DNA of 5,469 nt from BM509 sp036396915 (lineage in GTDB: Bacteria; Desulfobacterota; Desulfuromonadia; Desulfuromonadales; Geopsychrobacteraceae). The notes under the pieces are model-generated. The model was not told the DNA's origin and searched no databases. It saw nothing but the letters and a program-made list of their open reading frames with translations. Shown piece after piece: positions 1 to 5,469 of the stretch; positions within the stretch are counted from its first letter, which is position 1; every line of letters starts with the position of its first letter. The DNA lies in NCBI GenBank assembly GCA_036396915.1, contig DASWJX010000312.1, positions 1 to 5,469 on the forward strand. Direction: 5' to 3'. The translations under genes were made by a program, and so were the position numbers.

Positions 1-72
1 GTCAAAGAACAGAAGTTAAAACTCTATCTGGACAAAAACCAGATCGAGGAATTTGACTACAAACTCAGATAA
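1..72 (+). CDS. C-terminal tail of an unidentified protein (partial, possibly a transposase)
   Basis: The first frame reads 23 codons from the left edge to a TAA stop, ending in ...EEFDYKLR. The residues are rich in Lys, Asp, Glu, Leu and Tyr, and the codons are A/T-ending. This differs strongly from the GC-rich genes downstream and suggests acquired DNA. No motif is visible in so short a piece, so function cannot be read from it. Its place next to a perfect inverted repeat and repeated short motifs fits the C-terminus of an insertion-sequence transposase, but that is inference from context. It may also be a chance open frame. Confidence 0.4.
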   Translation, partial: VKEQKLKLYLDKNQIEEFDYKLR

Positions 73-84
73 TTCATCCGTTGA

Positions 85-131
85 GTCTACGATGTCCTGG
101 CACTAAAAAGTGTCTACGATGTCGTGGCACT
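85..131 (+). repeat. Tandem pair of 20-bp direct repeats
   Basis: GTCTACGATGTCCTGGCACT at 85-104 recurs at 112-131 with a single change (C97 against G124). The period is 27 bp. The core ATGTCGTGGCAC resembles ATGTAGTGCCAC seen at 349-360 in the same orientation. Such subterminal repeats can be transposase binding sites, but that role is inferred here. Confidence 0.65.
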
Positions 132-136
132 CAACA

Positions 137-155
137 CTTAACCCATGTTTAACAC
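137..155 (+). repeat. Left arm of perfect 19-bp inverted repeat
   Basis: CTTAACCCATGTTTAACAC is the exact reverse complement of 414-432. The pairing stops at both ends (A136 against A433, and A156 against G413), so 19 bp is its full extent. The arms enclose 258 bp of AT-rich non-coding DNA, giving a 296-bp unit of MITE size. It could equally be two insertion-sequence ends facing each other. Confidence 0.75.
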
Positions 156-413
156 AATTCCCAGATTTCCCTGGGTCAATGGCAAAAAAACCTAATGATT
201 TCAAGGGATGGCTACAGAATTTGAAATGTAGTGCCATAATCGTATAAAAAGGCGTTATTTTACTTGATTTATTATCTTTTTGGCATAGGATGAGTTAACT
301 GTTGTCTTGAAACGTTAAAAATTGGGTACTTAGAGCGAAAAATACAAAATGTAGTGCCACTCCAAATTTTTTCTCAATGTAAGTCCTTGATATTCCGATA
401 GATATTTCAGATG

Positions 414-432
414 GTGTTAAACATGGGTTAAG
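414..432 (-). repeat. Right arm of perfect 19-bp inverted repeat
   Basis: GTGTTAAACATGGGTTAAG is the exact inverse of 137-155. It ends 48 bp before the start codon of the esterase gene, so the native upstream region of that gene has probably been replaced or interrupted here. The GC-rich sequence resumes immediately after this arm. Confidence 0.75.
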
Positions 433-480
433 AGGATGGCGTCGAACGGGTCTGCCCTATTCTCCTGCCATGAGGTGGTC

Positions 481-1092
481 ATGCGTCGCAGCATCGCTCT
501 TGCCGTCGTCCTTTTGCTTGCCGTTCTGCTCTGCTCCGGTTGCGATTCCGGGCCGCGCATCGCCCCGCTCGGGGGGGACGGCGTGGTGCTGGCTTTCGGC
601 GACAGTCTCACCTTCGGCACCGGTGCTCCGGCCGGGCAGGCCTATCCGGATACCCTGAGTGCTCTGCTCGGCAGGCCGGTCGTCAATGCCGGTATTCCCG
701 GCGAGATCTCCGCCGCAGGCTTGAAACGGCTGCCCGGGATGCTGGACCGGCACCAGCCGCGGCTGGTGATTCTGTGTCACGGCGGCAATGATTTTTTGCG
801 CCGGCTCGATCAGGACGGCACCGCCCGTAATCTCAAACAGATGGTCGCGCTGATCCGCGACCATGGCGCCGATGTGGTGCTGATCGGGGTGCCGAAGCTG
901 GGTTTCGGTCTTGCCGTCCCGAAATTTTACGCCGCCATCGCCGAAGAATACGCCATCCCCTTCGAGGGTGATATTCTCGTCGCGCTGCTGGGCGACCGGG
1001 CCATGAAGAGCGATGCTATCCATCCCAACGCCAGCGGCTATCGGCTGCTGGCCGAAGCGATCGGCACCCTCATCCGCAAGGCATCTCGGTGA
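481..1092 (+). CDS. GDSL/SGNH-family lipoprotein esterase (TesA/arylesterase-like)
   Basis: A 203-residue SGNH hydrolase, close in length to TesA-type lysophospholipase/thioesterases, expected to cleave acyl or aryl esters. Block I is GDSLTFG with nucleophile Ser42. Block II is the NAGIPG stretch with Gly71. Block III is GGND with Asn103. Block V is DAIHP with Asp178 and His181, so the catalytic set is complete. The N-terminus (RR, a hydrophobic run, then LLCSGC) is a lipoprotein signal with predicted lipidated Cys21. Asp22 at +2 would keep it in the inner membrane if the enteric sorting rule applies, and Cys at -3 is atypical for a lipobox. I chose ATG 481 because GAGG (472-475) lies 5 nt upstream and the signal peptide then begins correctly. 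In-frame ATG 436 abuts AGAGG with no spacer and would add 15 odd residues. The physiological substrate is unknown. Confidence 0.88.
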   Translation: MRRSIALAVVLLLAVLLCSGCDSGPRIAPLGGDGVVLAFGDSLTFGTGAPAGQAYPDTLSALLGRPVVNAGIPGEISAAGLKRLPGMLDRHQPRLVILCHGGNDFLRRLDQDGTARNLKQMVALIRDHGADVVLIGVPKLGFGLAVPKFYAAIAEEYAIPFEGDILVALLGDRAMKSDAIHPNASGYRLLAEAIGTLIRKASR

Positions 1093-1097
1093 AACAG

Positions 1098-1117
1098 CTG
1101 AAGCCGTGGCGGCTCAG
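1098..1117. terminator. Hairpin between convergent genes (possible bidirectional terminator)
   Basis: CTGAAGCCG / CGGCTCAG forms an eight-pair stem with one bulged A and a TGG loop, in the 21-bp gap between the esterase stop and the stop of the minus-strand small gene. No T-run follows on either strand, so intrinsic termination would be weak. The position between convergent stops is the main support. Confidence 0.3.
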
Positions 1118-1404
1118 GGCAGGTAGTAGGTGATCTCGTTCAGGCCGACCAGGAATTCCAGGTTGCGGGGGGAGGGGCGCTCGCAGGGTACGGCAGCCCA
1201 GCGTTTGAGCAGCTCCATGGCGTGTTCGGCGCAGACCGGAGTGCAGTAAAGGTCGAGTCCGCCGTCGTCACGCTGCATCCGGAACAGGGCCATGACCCGC
1301 GGCGCGCGTGCCGCGGCAAACGCCTTGGCGAAGGCTTCCTTGCGCAGTTCCGCCTCGCCGGCCGCCAGCTGGGCGCGGGTCAGGGTCGAACGATACCAGG
1401 TCAT
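1114..1404 (-). CDS. Small Cys-containing protein of unknown function
   Basis: A soluble protein of 96 residues (from MTWYRS) that I do not recognise. The N-terminal half is Ala- and charge-rich and probably helical (TRAQLAAGEAELRKEAFAKA). The C-terminal half carries a C-x3-C-x2-H pattern (Cys54, Cys58, His61) and a third Cys74, followed by a hydrophobic NLEFLVG segment. These residues could bind a metal or form a redox pair, but this is inference. AAGGAG (1414-1419) sits 9 nt upstream of ATG 1404 and decides this start. An upstream ATG at 1440 is in frame, would give 108 residues, and overlaps the stop of the histidine kinase gene as ATGA, but has only a weak GA-rich ribosome site. Either way the gene lies in one operon with the kinase and may act with it. 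Confidence 0.7.
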   Translation of the reverse strand: MTWYRSTLTRAQLAAGEAELRKEAFAKAFAAARAPRVMALFRMQRDDGGLDLYCTPVCAEHAMELLKRWAAVPCERPSPRNLEFLVGLNEITYYLP

Positions 1405-1413
1405 TGAAGTGGG

Positions 1414-1419
1414 CTCCTT
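1414..1419 (-). promoter_or_regulatory. Ribosome binding site deciding the small-protein start
   Basis: AAGGAG on the minus strand, 9 nt before ATG 1404. It is a much better match than the sequence before the upstream ATG 1440, so the shorter protein is preferred. Confidence 0.6.
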
Positions 1420-1436
1420 GGTGCGGTGCTCGATGG

Positions 1437-3335
1437 TCATCTTCTCTTCTCTTTATCATTGCCGCGCCCCTGAGCGGGTCGGCAGTCTGCTGCTGCGTCG
1501 GCCACGCTCGGCAGTGTGCAGGTGATCGTTGTCCCCTGCTGTGCGACGCTCGCGACCTCGATGCTGCCGCCATGGGCCTCGATGATCTGTTTGGCTATGC
1601 TCATCCCCAGGCCGAGACCACTGGCGGCGGTATCGGAGGCGTCTGCCCGATAGAACCTGTCGAAGATGCGGGCCGCCTGTTCCGGACTCATGCCGATCCC
1701 CCGGTCCGTGACCCTGATCTCCCAGCCGACCGGGACCGATCTGGCCGTTATCGAAATTTCGTTCTCCTCGGGCGAGTATTTGACCGCATTGCCCAGCAGG
1801 TTTTCGAGGACCTGATTGATGCGGTGGCGGTCGATCAGGATCAGCGCCGGTCCGGGTTCTTCAGGCAGCTCCAGCCGGAAGCGGCGTCGGGGGTTGTGCA
1901 TGCGGCAGAATTCGACGGCTTTGCCCAGAACCTCCTTGAGGTCGTTTTCCCGCAGATCGAGGGTGACGGAATGGCCGCGTTCGATGTGGCTGATATCCAG
2001 CAGGTCATCGATGATGCGACTGAGGGCTTTTCCTTTATCGTAAACGGTTTTCAGGAAATCCTGCTGCTGCTCCGCGCTGAAGCCGCCGAACTGCTCCGGA
2101 GTGAGCAGGAATTCGGTGAACCCCATCATGGCGGTCAGGGGGGTGCGCAGTTCGTGGGCTGCCGTCGAGATGAACTCGTTCTTCATCCGGTCCATTTCGA
2201 GCAGGGCGTTTTCGGCCTTCTTCTGTTCCGTGATCTCCTGCACGAAGCCGATGGCGCTTACGGGTCTGCCGGCGTCATCGAACTGCACGTCCGCTTTTTC
2301 TCGTACCCACCTGGTATTTCCGTCGACGAGCAGACGGTGCTCGATGTCGTAGGCCTTGCCTTTGAGAGCTTCTTGCCATGCGCGGTCGATTAAATCACGA
2401 TCATCCGGATGCACGTTTTCGAGAAATGTCCGGTAAACGATCCCGGTTTTTCCGGGCACGCCAAAGATCCGGTAGGTCTCATCCGACCACTCGATCCGGT
2501 TTTGCAGTATGTCTATGGTCCAGCCGCCGATGGCCCCGATCTGTTGCGCTTTTTGCCATACCGCTTTCTGCTGGGCCAGCTCTGCCGACAACTGCCTGGC
2601 CTCTGACAGGTCGGTTTCGACGGTCAAAAATTCCTTGCCGATCCTTAACCGCACGACAACCAGCACCGTGAGCCCCAGCAGCCAGATCGCCAGAAAATTG
2701 GCATAGCGTTTGGTGAGCGTCGAATTATGGATCGCCAGATAGGGTTGCAGGGGGACGGCGACACTGATGCCGCCGCGCACATCCCCCACCGCATAGCCCT
2801 GACTGGCATGGCAATTAAGGCAGCCTTTTTCGGTGGTGATCGGGAACATGGCGCGCAGATATTCTTTTCCGTCGATCTCGCTCACCGCTTGCGCGGAGGA
2901 CGCCCCTTCGGCAAAGGATTTCAGCGCGGCAGCTTCCCAGCGGTCCGGTTTGTTCTCCGGACGGAACGGGTCCAGGCTGGTGATATGACCTTTGATGCCG
3001 TATTGGGTTGCGGCCGTCTCATGAACCTGGCGGGTCATATACGCCGGGTTGACCAGGGTGAGGGTCCGCCCGGACGGCGTTACGATATCCCGCTCCCGAA
3101 CGTCCGCCAGGTAGGGGCTGGGCTGCGTTTCTTCGGAGACGGGAACATAGACGCCGCCGTGGCGTGCCGCCCATCTGCGGTAGGCAAGGTCCTTGTTGAA
3201 ACTGGCGTTGGCTTCGACCGCGGCAAGGTCGAGCATGGTCGCGTAACTGTCCCGTTGTGCCTGGATCGTAAAGGCAACGATCAGCCCGGTCCAGAGCAGG
3301 CCGACGGCAAGCCAGATGATATTTTCGGATTTCAC
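1437..3335 (-). CDS. Membrane sensor histidine kinase with periplasmic c-type haem domain and PAS domain
   Basis: A 632-residue inner-membrane hybrid-less histidine kinase. A first membrane helix spans about residues 6-24. A periplasmic region of about 185 residues resembles the DUF3365/Tll0287-like sensor family and ends with a C-L-N-C-H motif (Cys172, Cys175, His176) for covalent haem attachment. A second helix spans about 212-230. A short coiled stretch (235-262) leads to a PAS domain (265-370; GWTIDI, VHPDDR, GFVQEITEQ). The kinase core has an H-box AAHELRTPL with phospho-accepting His394, an N-box with Asn512/Asn516, a G1 box DRGIGMS (Asp544), an F-box IFDRFYRAD and a G2 box GLGLGMS. All kinase motifs look intact. 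There is no receiver domain and no adjacent response regulator, so the partner is elsewhere. The start is GTG, the first start after an in-frame TGA 21 nt upstream; the ribosome site is weak. Likely signals are redox state, NO/CO or oxygen via the haem, by inference. Confidence 0.92.
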   Translation of the reverse strand: MKSENIIWLAVGLLWTGLIVAFTIQAQRDSYATMLDLAAVEANASFNKDLAYRRWAARHGGVYVPVSEETQPSPYLADVRERDIVTPSGRTLTLVNPAYMTRQVHETAATQYGIKGHITSLDPFRPENKPDRWEAAALKSFAEGASSAQAVSEIDGKEYLRAMFPITTEKGCLNCHASQGYAVGDVRGGISVAVPLQPYLAIHNSTLTKRYANFLAIWLLGLTVLVVVRLRIGKEFLTVETDLSEARQLSAELAQQKAVWQKAQQIGAIGGWTIDILQNRIEWSDETYRIFGVPGKTGIVYRTFLENVHPDDRDLIDRAWQEALKGKAYDIEHRLLVDGNTRWVREKADVQFDDAGRPVSAIGFVQEITEQKKAENALLEMDRMKNEFISTAAHELRTPLTAMMGFTEFLLTPEQFGGFSAEQQQDFLKTVYDKGKALSRIIDDLLDISHIERGHSVTLDLRENDLKEVLGKAVEFCRMHNPRRRFRLELPEEPGPALILIDRHRINQVLENLLGNAVKYSPEENEISITARSVPVGWEIRVTDRGIGMSPEQAARIFDRFYRADASDTAASGLGLGMSIAKQIIEAHGGSIEVASVAQQGTTITCTLPSVADAAADCRPAQGRGNDKEKRR

Positions 3336-3410
3336 GTATCTGTGCCTGTTCTGTCAACAATTATGCGCCGCATGGTTTGTGGCGGACGTTTCCGGCAAAC
3401 ACCGGTTGCG

Positions 3411-3429
3411 AAGCGGGGCTTCCCCGCTT
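3411..3429 (-). terminator. GC hairpin just after the S1 gene (possible terminator)
   Basis: AAGCGGGG and CCCCGCTT form a perfect 8-bp stem with a 3-nt loop, starting 7 nt after the S1 stop codon on the minus strand. No T-run follows, so it may be a weak or Rho-assisted terminator, or an mRNA-stabilising hairpin, before the kinase gene about 75 bp further on. Confidence 0.45.
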
Positions 3430-3435
3430 GCCGGC

Positions 3436-4632
3436 CTACTTGCGCCCCTTCTTCCGGTTGGGCCGGTTGAGCAGATCGGCGAAGGTTCCCATCCCCGGGC
3501 CGGACGGCGAGGGCTGCTCGCTGTACTCGGTTGCGCCCGCATCCGCATCCGACCCGGCGGGGGCCAGTGCAATGCGTCTTTGCTCCAAGTCGATCTTTTC
3601 GATGACGACAGGCAGCTCCTGTCCGACCTTGAGCAAATCCTGCGGGTGGCGGATATGTTTGCCCTCGCCCAGTTTGGAGATGTGGAGCAGGCCGTCGATC
3701 CCATCCTCCAGGGTGACAAAGGCGCCGAACTGGGCCAGTCGCGAAACCTTTCCGGTCACGCGCATGCCTTCCCGGTAGATGGTGCCGACCTTCTTCCAGG
3801 GGTCGGCCAGGGTGTCGCGCAGGCTGAAGGAGAATCTGTTTTTTTCCCAGTCGATCTGCTTGATTGTGACTTCCAGCTGCTGATCGACGGCAAGCACGTC
3901 GTTGATATCCTCGATCCGGCCGTAGCCGATTTCGGAGATCGGCAGCAGGCCCTCGATACCGCCGATATCGAGAAACGCACCGAAGTCGCGGATCGAGGTG
4001 ACCGTGCCCTTGACGACCATCCCTTCCTGCAGGGTTTCCTTCAGGGTTTCGCGCTGCAGGCGGCGTTCCTCTTCGAGGATCTCCCGGTGCGAGACGACGA
4101 TGTTGCGCCCCCGTTCGCCGAACTGGGTGATCTTGAAGGAGTAGCTTTTGCCGATCTCCGCTTCCGGATCGACCTGACGCCGCAGGCTAAGCTGGGAATA
4201 GGGGCAGAAGGCCCGGACCGATCCGGCCAGTTTGACCTCGTAGCCGCCCTTGATCTCCTTTTCGATCCGGCCGTCGACGGGGATGCCGCTCTGCCAGGCC
4301 TCTTCCAGCTGTTCGGTGCCGGTCGAGCCGCCGCCGAGCCGGGTGGTGAAGCGCAGCTCGCCGCCGGCCCGGGAAAGGAAGTAGGCGCTGATCCGGTCGC
4401 CGACGGCGACGGTCAGGTTGCCTTCGGCATCGAGCAGTTCGCTGCCGGCCAGCACGCCTTCCCCCTTTTGCCCGACATCGAGAAAGATCCATTCAGCGCC
4501 GATCTGCAGAACGGTGGCTTCAATCTTCTTGCCCGGTTCGAGTTCGCCGGCATCGAGCAGACTCCGTTCGAGCATTTCGGCAAAACTCTCTTCTTCGTTG
4601 CCTTCTTCGTCGTCAAAAATTTCGTCAGTCAT
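3436..4632 (-). CDS. Four-S1-domain RNA-binding protein (ribosomal protein S1-like)
   Basis: A 398-residue cytoplasmic protein built from four S1 (OB-fold) repeats at about residues 33-99, 117-184, 204-272 and 289-357. Repeats 3 and 4 are canonical (for example VKGTVTSIRDFGAFLDIGG with GLLPISE, and VTGKVSRLAQFGAFVTLEDG with GLLHISK). Repeat 2 matches the KGGYEVKLAGSVRAFCPYSQ type of S1. Repeat 1 is the most diverged. It is shorter than six-domain ribosomal S1, so it is more likely an S1 paralogue like the four-domain proteins of other bacteria than the main rpsA product. The N-terminus is very acidic (11 Asp/Glu in the first 20 residues). The C-terminus is low-complexity and ends in a basic MGTFADLLNRPNRKKGRK tail. 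AGAGGA (4639-4644) lies 6 nt before ATG 4632. It probably binds mRNA or ribosomes; the exact role is unproven. Confidence 0.88.
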   Translation of the reverse strand: MTDEIFDDEEGNEEESFAEMLERSLLDAGELEPGKKIEATVLQIGAEWIFLDVGQKGEGVLAGSELLDAEGNLTVAVGDRISAYFLSRAGGELRFTTRLGGGSTGTEQLEEAWQSGIPVDGRIEKEIKGGYEVKLAGSVRAFCPYSQLSLRRQVDPEAEIGKSYSFKITQFGERGRNIVVSHREILEEERRLQRETLKETLQEGMVVKGTVTSIRDFGAFLDIGGIEGLLPISEIGYGRIEDINDVLAVDQQLEVTIKQIDWEKNRFSFSLRDTLADPWKKVGTIYREGMRVTGKVSRLAQFGAFVTLEDGIDGLLHISKLGEGKHIRHPQDLLKVGQELPVVIEKIDLEQRRIALAPAGSDADAGATEYSEQPSPSGPGMGTFADLLNRPNRKKGRK

Positions 4633-4638
4633 GGAACA

Positions 4639-4644
4639 TCCTCT
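4639..4644 (-). promoter_or_regulatory. Ribosome binding site of the S1-like gene
   Basis: AGAGGA on the minus strand with a 6-nt spacer to ATG 4632. It lies between that start and the repeat element whose end is at 4679, so any promoter for this gene must lie within about 40 bp, inside the element, or further upstream. Confidence 0.65.
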
Positions 4645-4678
4645 GTGGGGGTGCGGATTGCAGGCACAAAAAGCAACG

Positions 4679-5018
4679 TTGATGGCGTCGCAAAAAAGTA
4701 TGTAAGCTATTCAGCACGCTGACATCGATGCAGCATTGGTTGAACTCCCTCCCCTTCAAGGGGAGGGTTGGGGTGGGGATGGGCTTGTTCCAGCACGCCA
4801 TCACCCCATCCCCCTCCCGACCTCCCCCTTGAAGGGGGAGGAGATAAATTCATCAGTGACAGCTGAATAGTTACAAAAGCATCAATATGGCTGGCCAGGC
4901 CAAAAGCGCCAAATGCAAGGCGCGCGCTTGTCGCGCAATGATGCGTACTTATGTACGTCGAAACAGCGAGAGCACGTGCAGCAACGCAGCAGTTGGTGAA
5001 TTTTTGCGACGCCATCAA
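4679..5018. repeat. MITE-like element with perfect 18-bp terminal inverted repeats
   Basis: TTGATGGCGTCGCAAAAA at 4679-4696 is exactly inverted at 5001-5018, enclosing 304 bp. The interior is non-coding and rich in palindromes: a nested large hairpin (4746-4842), a matching pair CTATTCAGC / GCTGAATAG (4707-4715 / 4862-4870), a GCGCG / CGCGC hairpin near 4922-4936, and CGTAC-TTAT-GTACG at 4944-4957. No transposase is encoded, which fits a non-autonomous miniature element or a structured intergenic repeat. No target duplication is evident at the flanks. An open frame of 103 codons on the minus strand merely translates this repeat and is not called. Confidence 0.75.
4746..4842. repeat. Nested G/C-run palindrome (about 38-bp imperfect arms)
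   Basis: The segment 4746-4783 pairs with 4805-4842 with roughly four in five positions matching, around a 21-nt loop. Each arm is itself a palindrome: CCCTCCCCTT / AAGGGGAGGG (4747-4767) and CCTCCCCCTT / AAGGGGGAGG (4821-4841). CCCTCCCCCTTCAAGGGGGAGG-type repeats are, from general knowledge, common intergenic repeats in many proteobacterial genomes. It can form either one long cruciform or two short hairpins, and its G-runs might also fold as a quadruplex. Confidence 0.75.
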
Positions 5019-5469
5019 AACTCGCTGATGCGGAAGCGGGTGAGCCGATTGCCGCCGCGTTCCAGAACATAGAGGTTATCCTGGTTGTCCAGGGCCAGGT
5101 CGACGGGAGCAAACAACGACGCCGGCTTCTGGTGCCACAGGGGGTTGCCCAGAGCATCGAGAGCGCGGACGGCGCCGGATTCCTCCAGTACCCAGATCCG
5201 CTCGCGGCGGTCGACCGCCAGGGCCCGGATCCGCAGCGGACTCGAAAAATAGCTGACGGAATCGCCGATGGTCCGTTGCCAATCACCTTTTCGGTTGTAG
5301 ACGCGGATGCCGCCGAAACCGGGGTCGGCGAGGTAGATCCTGTCCCCCCGCACCCAGACGTCGGCCGGTTCCCCCACTTTCGGGATGGCTGCGCGCAGAC
5401 TGCGGTCGCTGTTGAAAACCAGCAACTGGCGATTGCCCCGGTCGCAGACATACAGGGTATCGTCCTCGG
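5015..5469 (-). CDS. NHL-type beta-propeller protein, C-terminal part (5' end beyond window)
   Basis: About 150 residues are visible and the frame is open through the right edge, so the start lies outside. A TTG at 5425 is internal and not the start. The sequence contains repeated blade motifs of the NHL/six-bladed propeller type: DTLYVCDRGNRQLLVFN, DRIYLADPGFGGIRVYN, ERIWVLEESGAVRALD and DNLYVLERGGNRLTRFR, spaced roughly 40 residues apart, each preceded by a P..(I/L)A(V/L)D-like strand where complete. Such propellers act as binding scaffolds, often periplasmic or extracellular; no signal peptide can be judged here. The ligand is unknown. The stop codon TGA (5015-5017) lies within the 18-bp terminal repeat of the adjacent element, so the last residues may differ from the ancestral C-terminus. 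Confidence 0.8.
   Translation of the reverse strand, partial: EDDTLYVCDRGNRQLLVFNSDRSLRAAIPKVGEPADVWVRGDRIYLADPGFGGIRVYNRKGDWQRTIGDSVSYFSSPLRIRALAVDRRERIWVLEESGAVRALDALGNPLWHQKPASLFAPVDLALDNQDNLYVLERGGNRLTRFRISEF

Larger units (their letters stand above)
73..435. other. AT-rich non-coding patch, probable mobile-element remnant
   Basis: This stretch is clearly richer in A and T than everything to its right and contains no convincing gene on either strand. It holds two near-identical 20-bp direct repeats (85-104 and 112-131), two further copies of a related ATGTAGTGCCA motif (226-236 and 349-359), and a perfect 19-bp inverted repeat (137-155 / 414-432). The composition break coincides with the right inverted-repeat arm at about position 432, which is what the edge of an inserted element would look like. 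I could not recognise the insertion-sequence family, and no target-site duplication is evident. Confidence 0.6.

Noticed and set aside
85..360. CRISPR-like array
   Set aside because: Only two close repeats 27 bp apart plus two looser copies at irregular spacing, with no consistent spacers and no cas genes.
457..1023. Minus-strand open frame of 188 codons opposite the esterase
   Set aside because: Antisense shadow of a complete SGNH hydrolase with signal peptide and all catalytic blocks.
1308..2393. Plus-strand open frame of 361 codons opposite the kinase
   Set aside because: Antisense shadow of the kinase core, whose H, N, G1, F and G2 boxes are intact on the minus strand.
3352..3365. Promoter for the kinase (CATAAT and TTGACA on the minus strand)
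   Set aside because: The TTGACA would place its -10 inside the gene, and CATAAT has no -35 match at 16-18 bp.
2727..3470. Plus-strand open frame of 247 codons opposite the kinase sensor region
   Set aside because: Antisense shadow; the minus strand encodes two membrane helices and the CxxCH sensor domain here.
3316..4722. Plus-strand open frame of 468 codons opposite the S1 gene
   Set aside because: Antisense shadow caused by GC-rich codon structure. The minus-strand frame has four clear S1 repeats and a good ribosome site.
4707..5018. Minus-strand open frame of 103 codons beginning MMASQKF
   Set aside because: It is wholly contained in the TIR element; its start codon is in the terminal repeat and its sequence reads through the G/C-run palindrome. 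It shows low-complexity Cys/Pro/Gly-rich translation with no protein-like pattern.
5423..5425. TTG as the start of the propeller gene
   Set aside because: The frame continues upstream through a good blade motif (DTLYVCDRGNRQ) to the window edge, so the gene is cut and this codon is internal.

Overview
The window reads as chromosomal DNA from a GC-rich Gram-negative bacterium. A Desulfuromonadales/Geobacter-like relative is my best guess. The clues are a sensor kinase with a periplasmic CxxCH haem motif, an NHL-type beta-propeller, an extra four-domain S1 protein and intergenic palindromic repeats, but there is no rRNA or other marker to prove it. The gene order gives no sign of a classical defence, CRISPR or biosynthetic system.

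Layout. Bases 1-435 are a markedly AT-rich patch unlike the rest. It holds the tail of an unidentified reading frame (1-72), repeated short motifs, and a perfect 19-bp inverted repeat (137-155 / 414-432) that looks like the end(s) of a mobile element. Directly after it, on the + strand, lies a GDSL/SGNH lipoprotein esterase (481-1092). It converges on a minus-strand run: a beta-propeller protein cut by the right edge (5015-5469), a four-S1-domain RNA-binding protein (3436-4632), a membrane-bound haem-type histidine kinase (1437-3335) and a small Cys-containing protein of unknown function (1114-1404). The kinase and the small protein are probably co-transcribed. The S1 gene is separated from the kinase by about 100 bp carrying a GC hairpin.

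Between the propeller and S1 genes lies a roughly 340-bp non-coding repeat element (4679-5018) bounded by perfect 18-bp terminal inverted repeats. A second, G/C-run-rich palindrome (4746-4842) is nested inside it. The element's right terminal repeat supplies the stop codon of the propeller gene, and its left end lies 46 bp upstream of the S1 start codon.

Functionally, the kinase probably senses redox state or a small ligand in the periplasm through a covalently bound haem and passes the signal to an unlinked response regulator. The S1 protein is a likely translation or RNA-binding factor. The esterase and the propeller are envelope or periplasmic candidates. The most unusual content is the two inverted-repeat elements that sit tightly against gene boundaries at both ends of the window.
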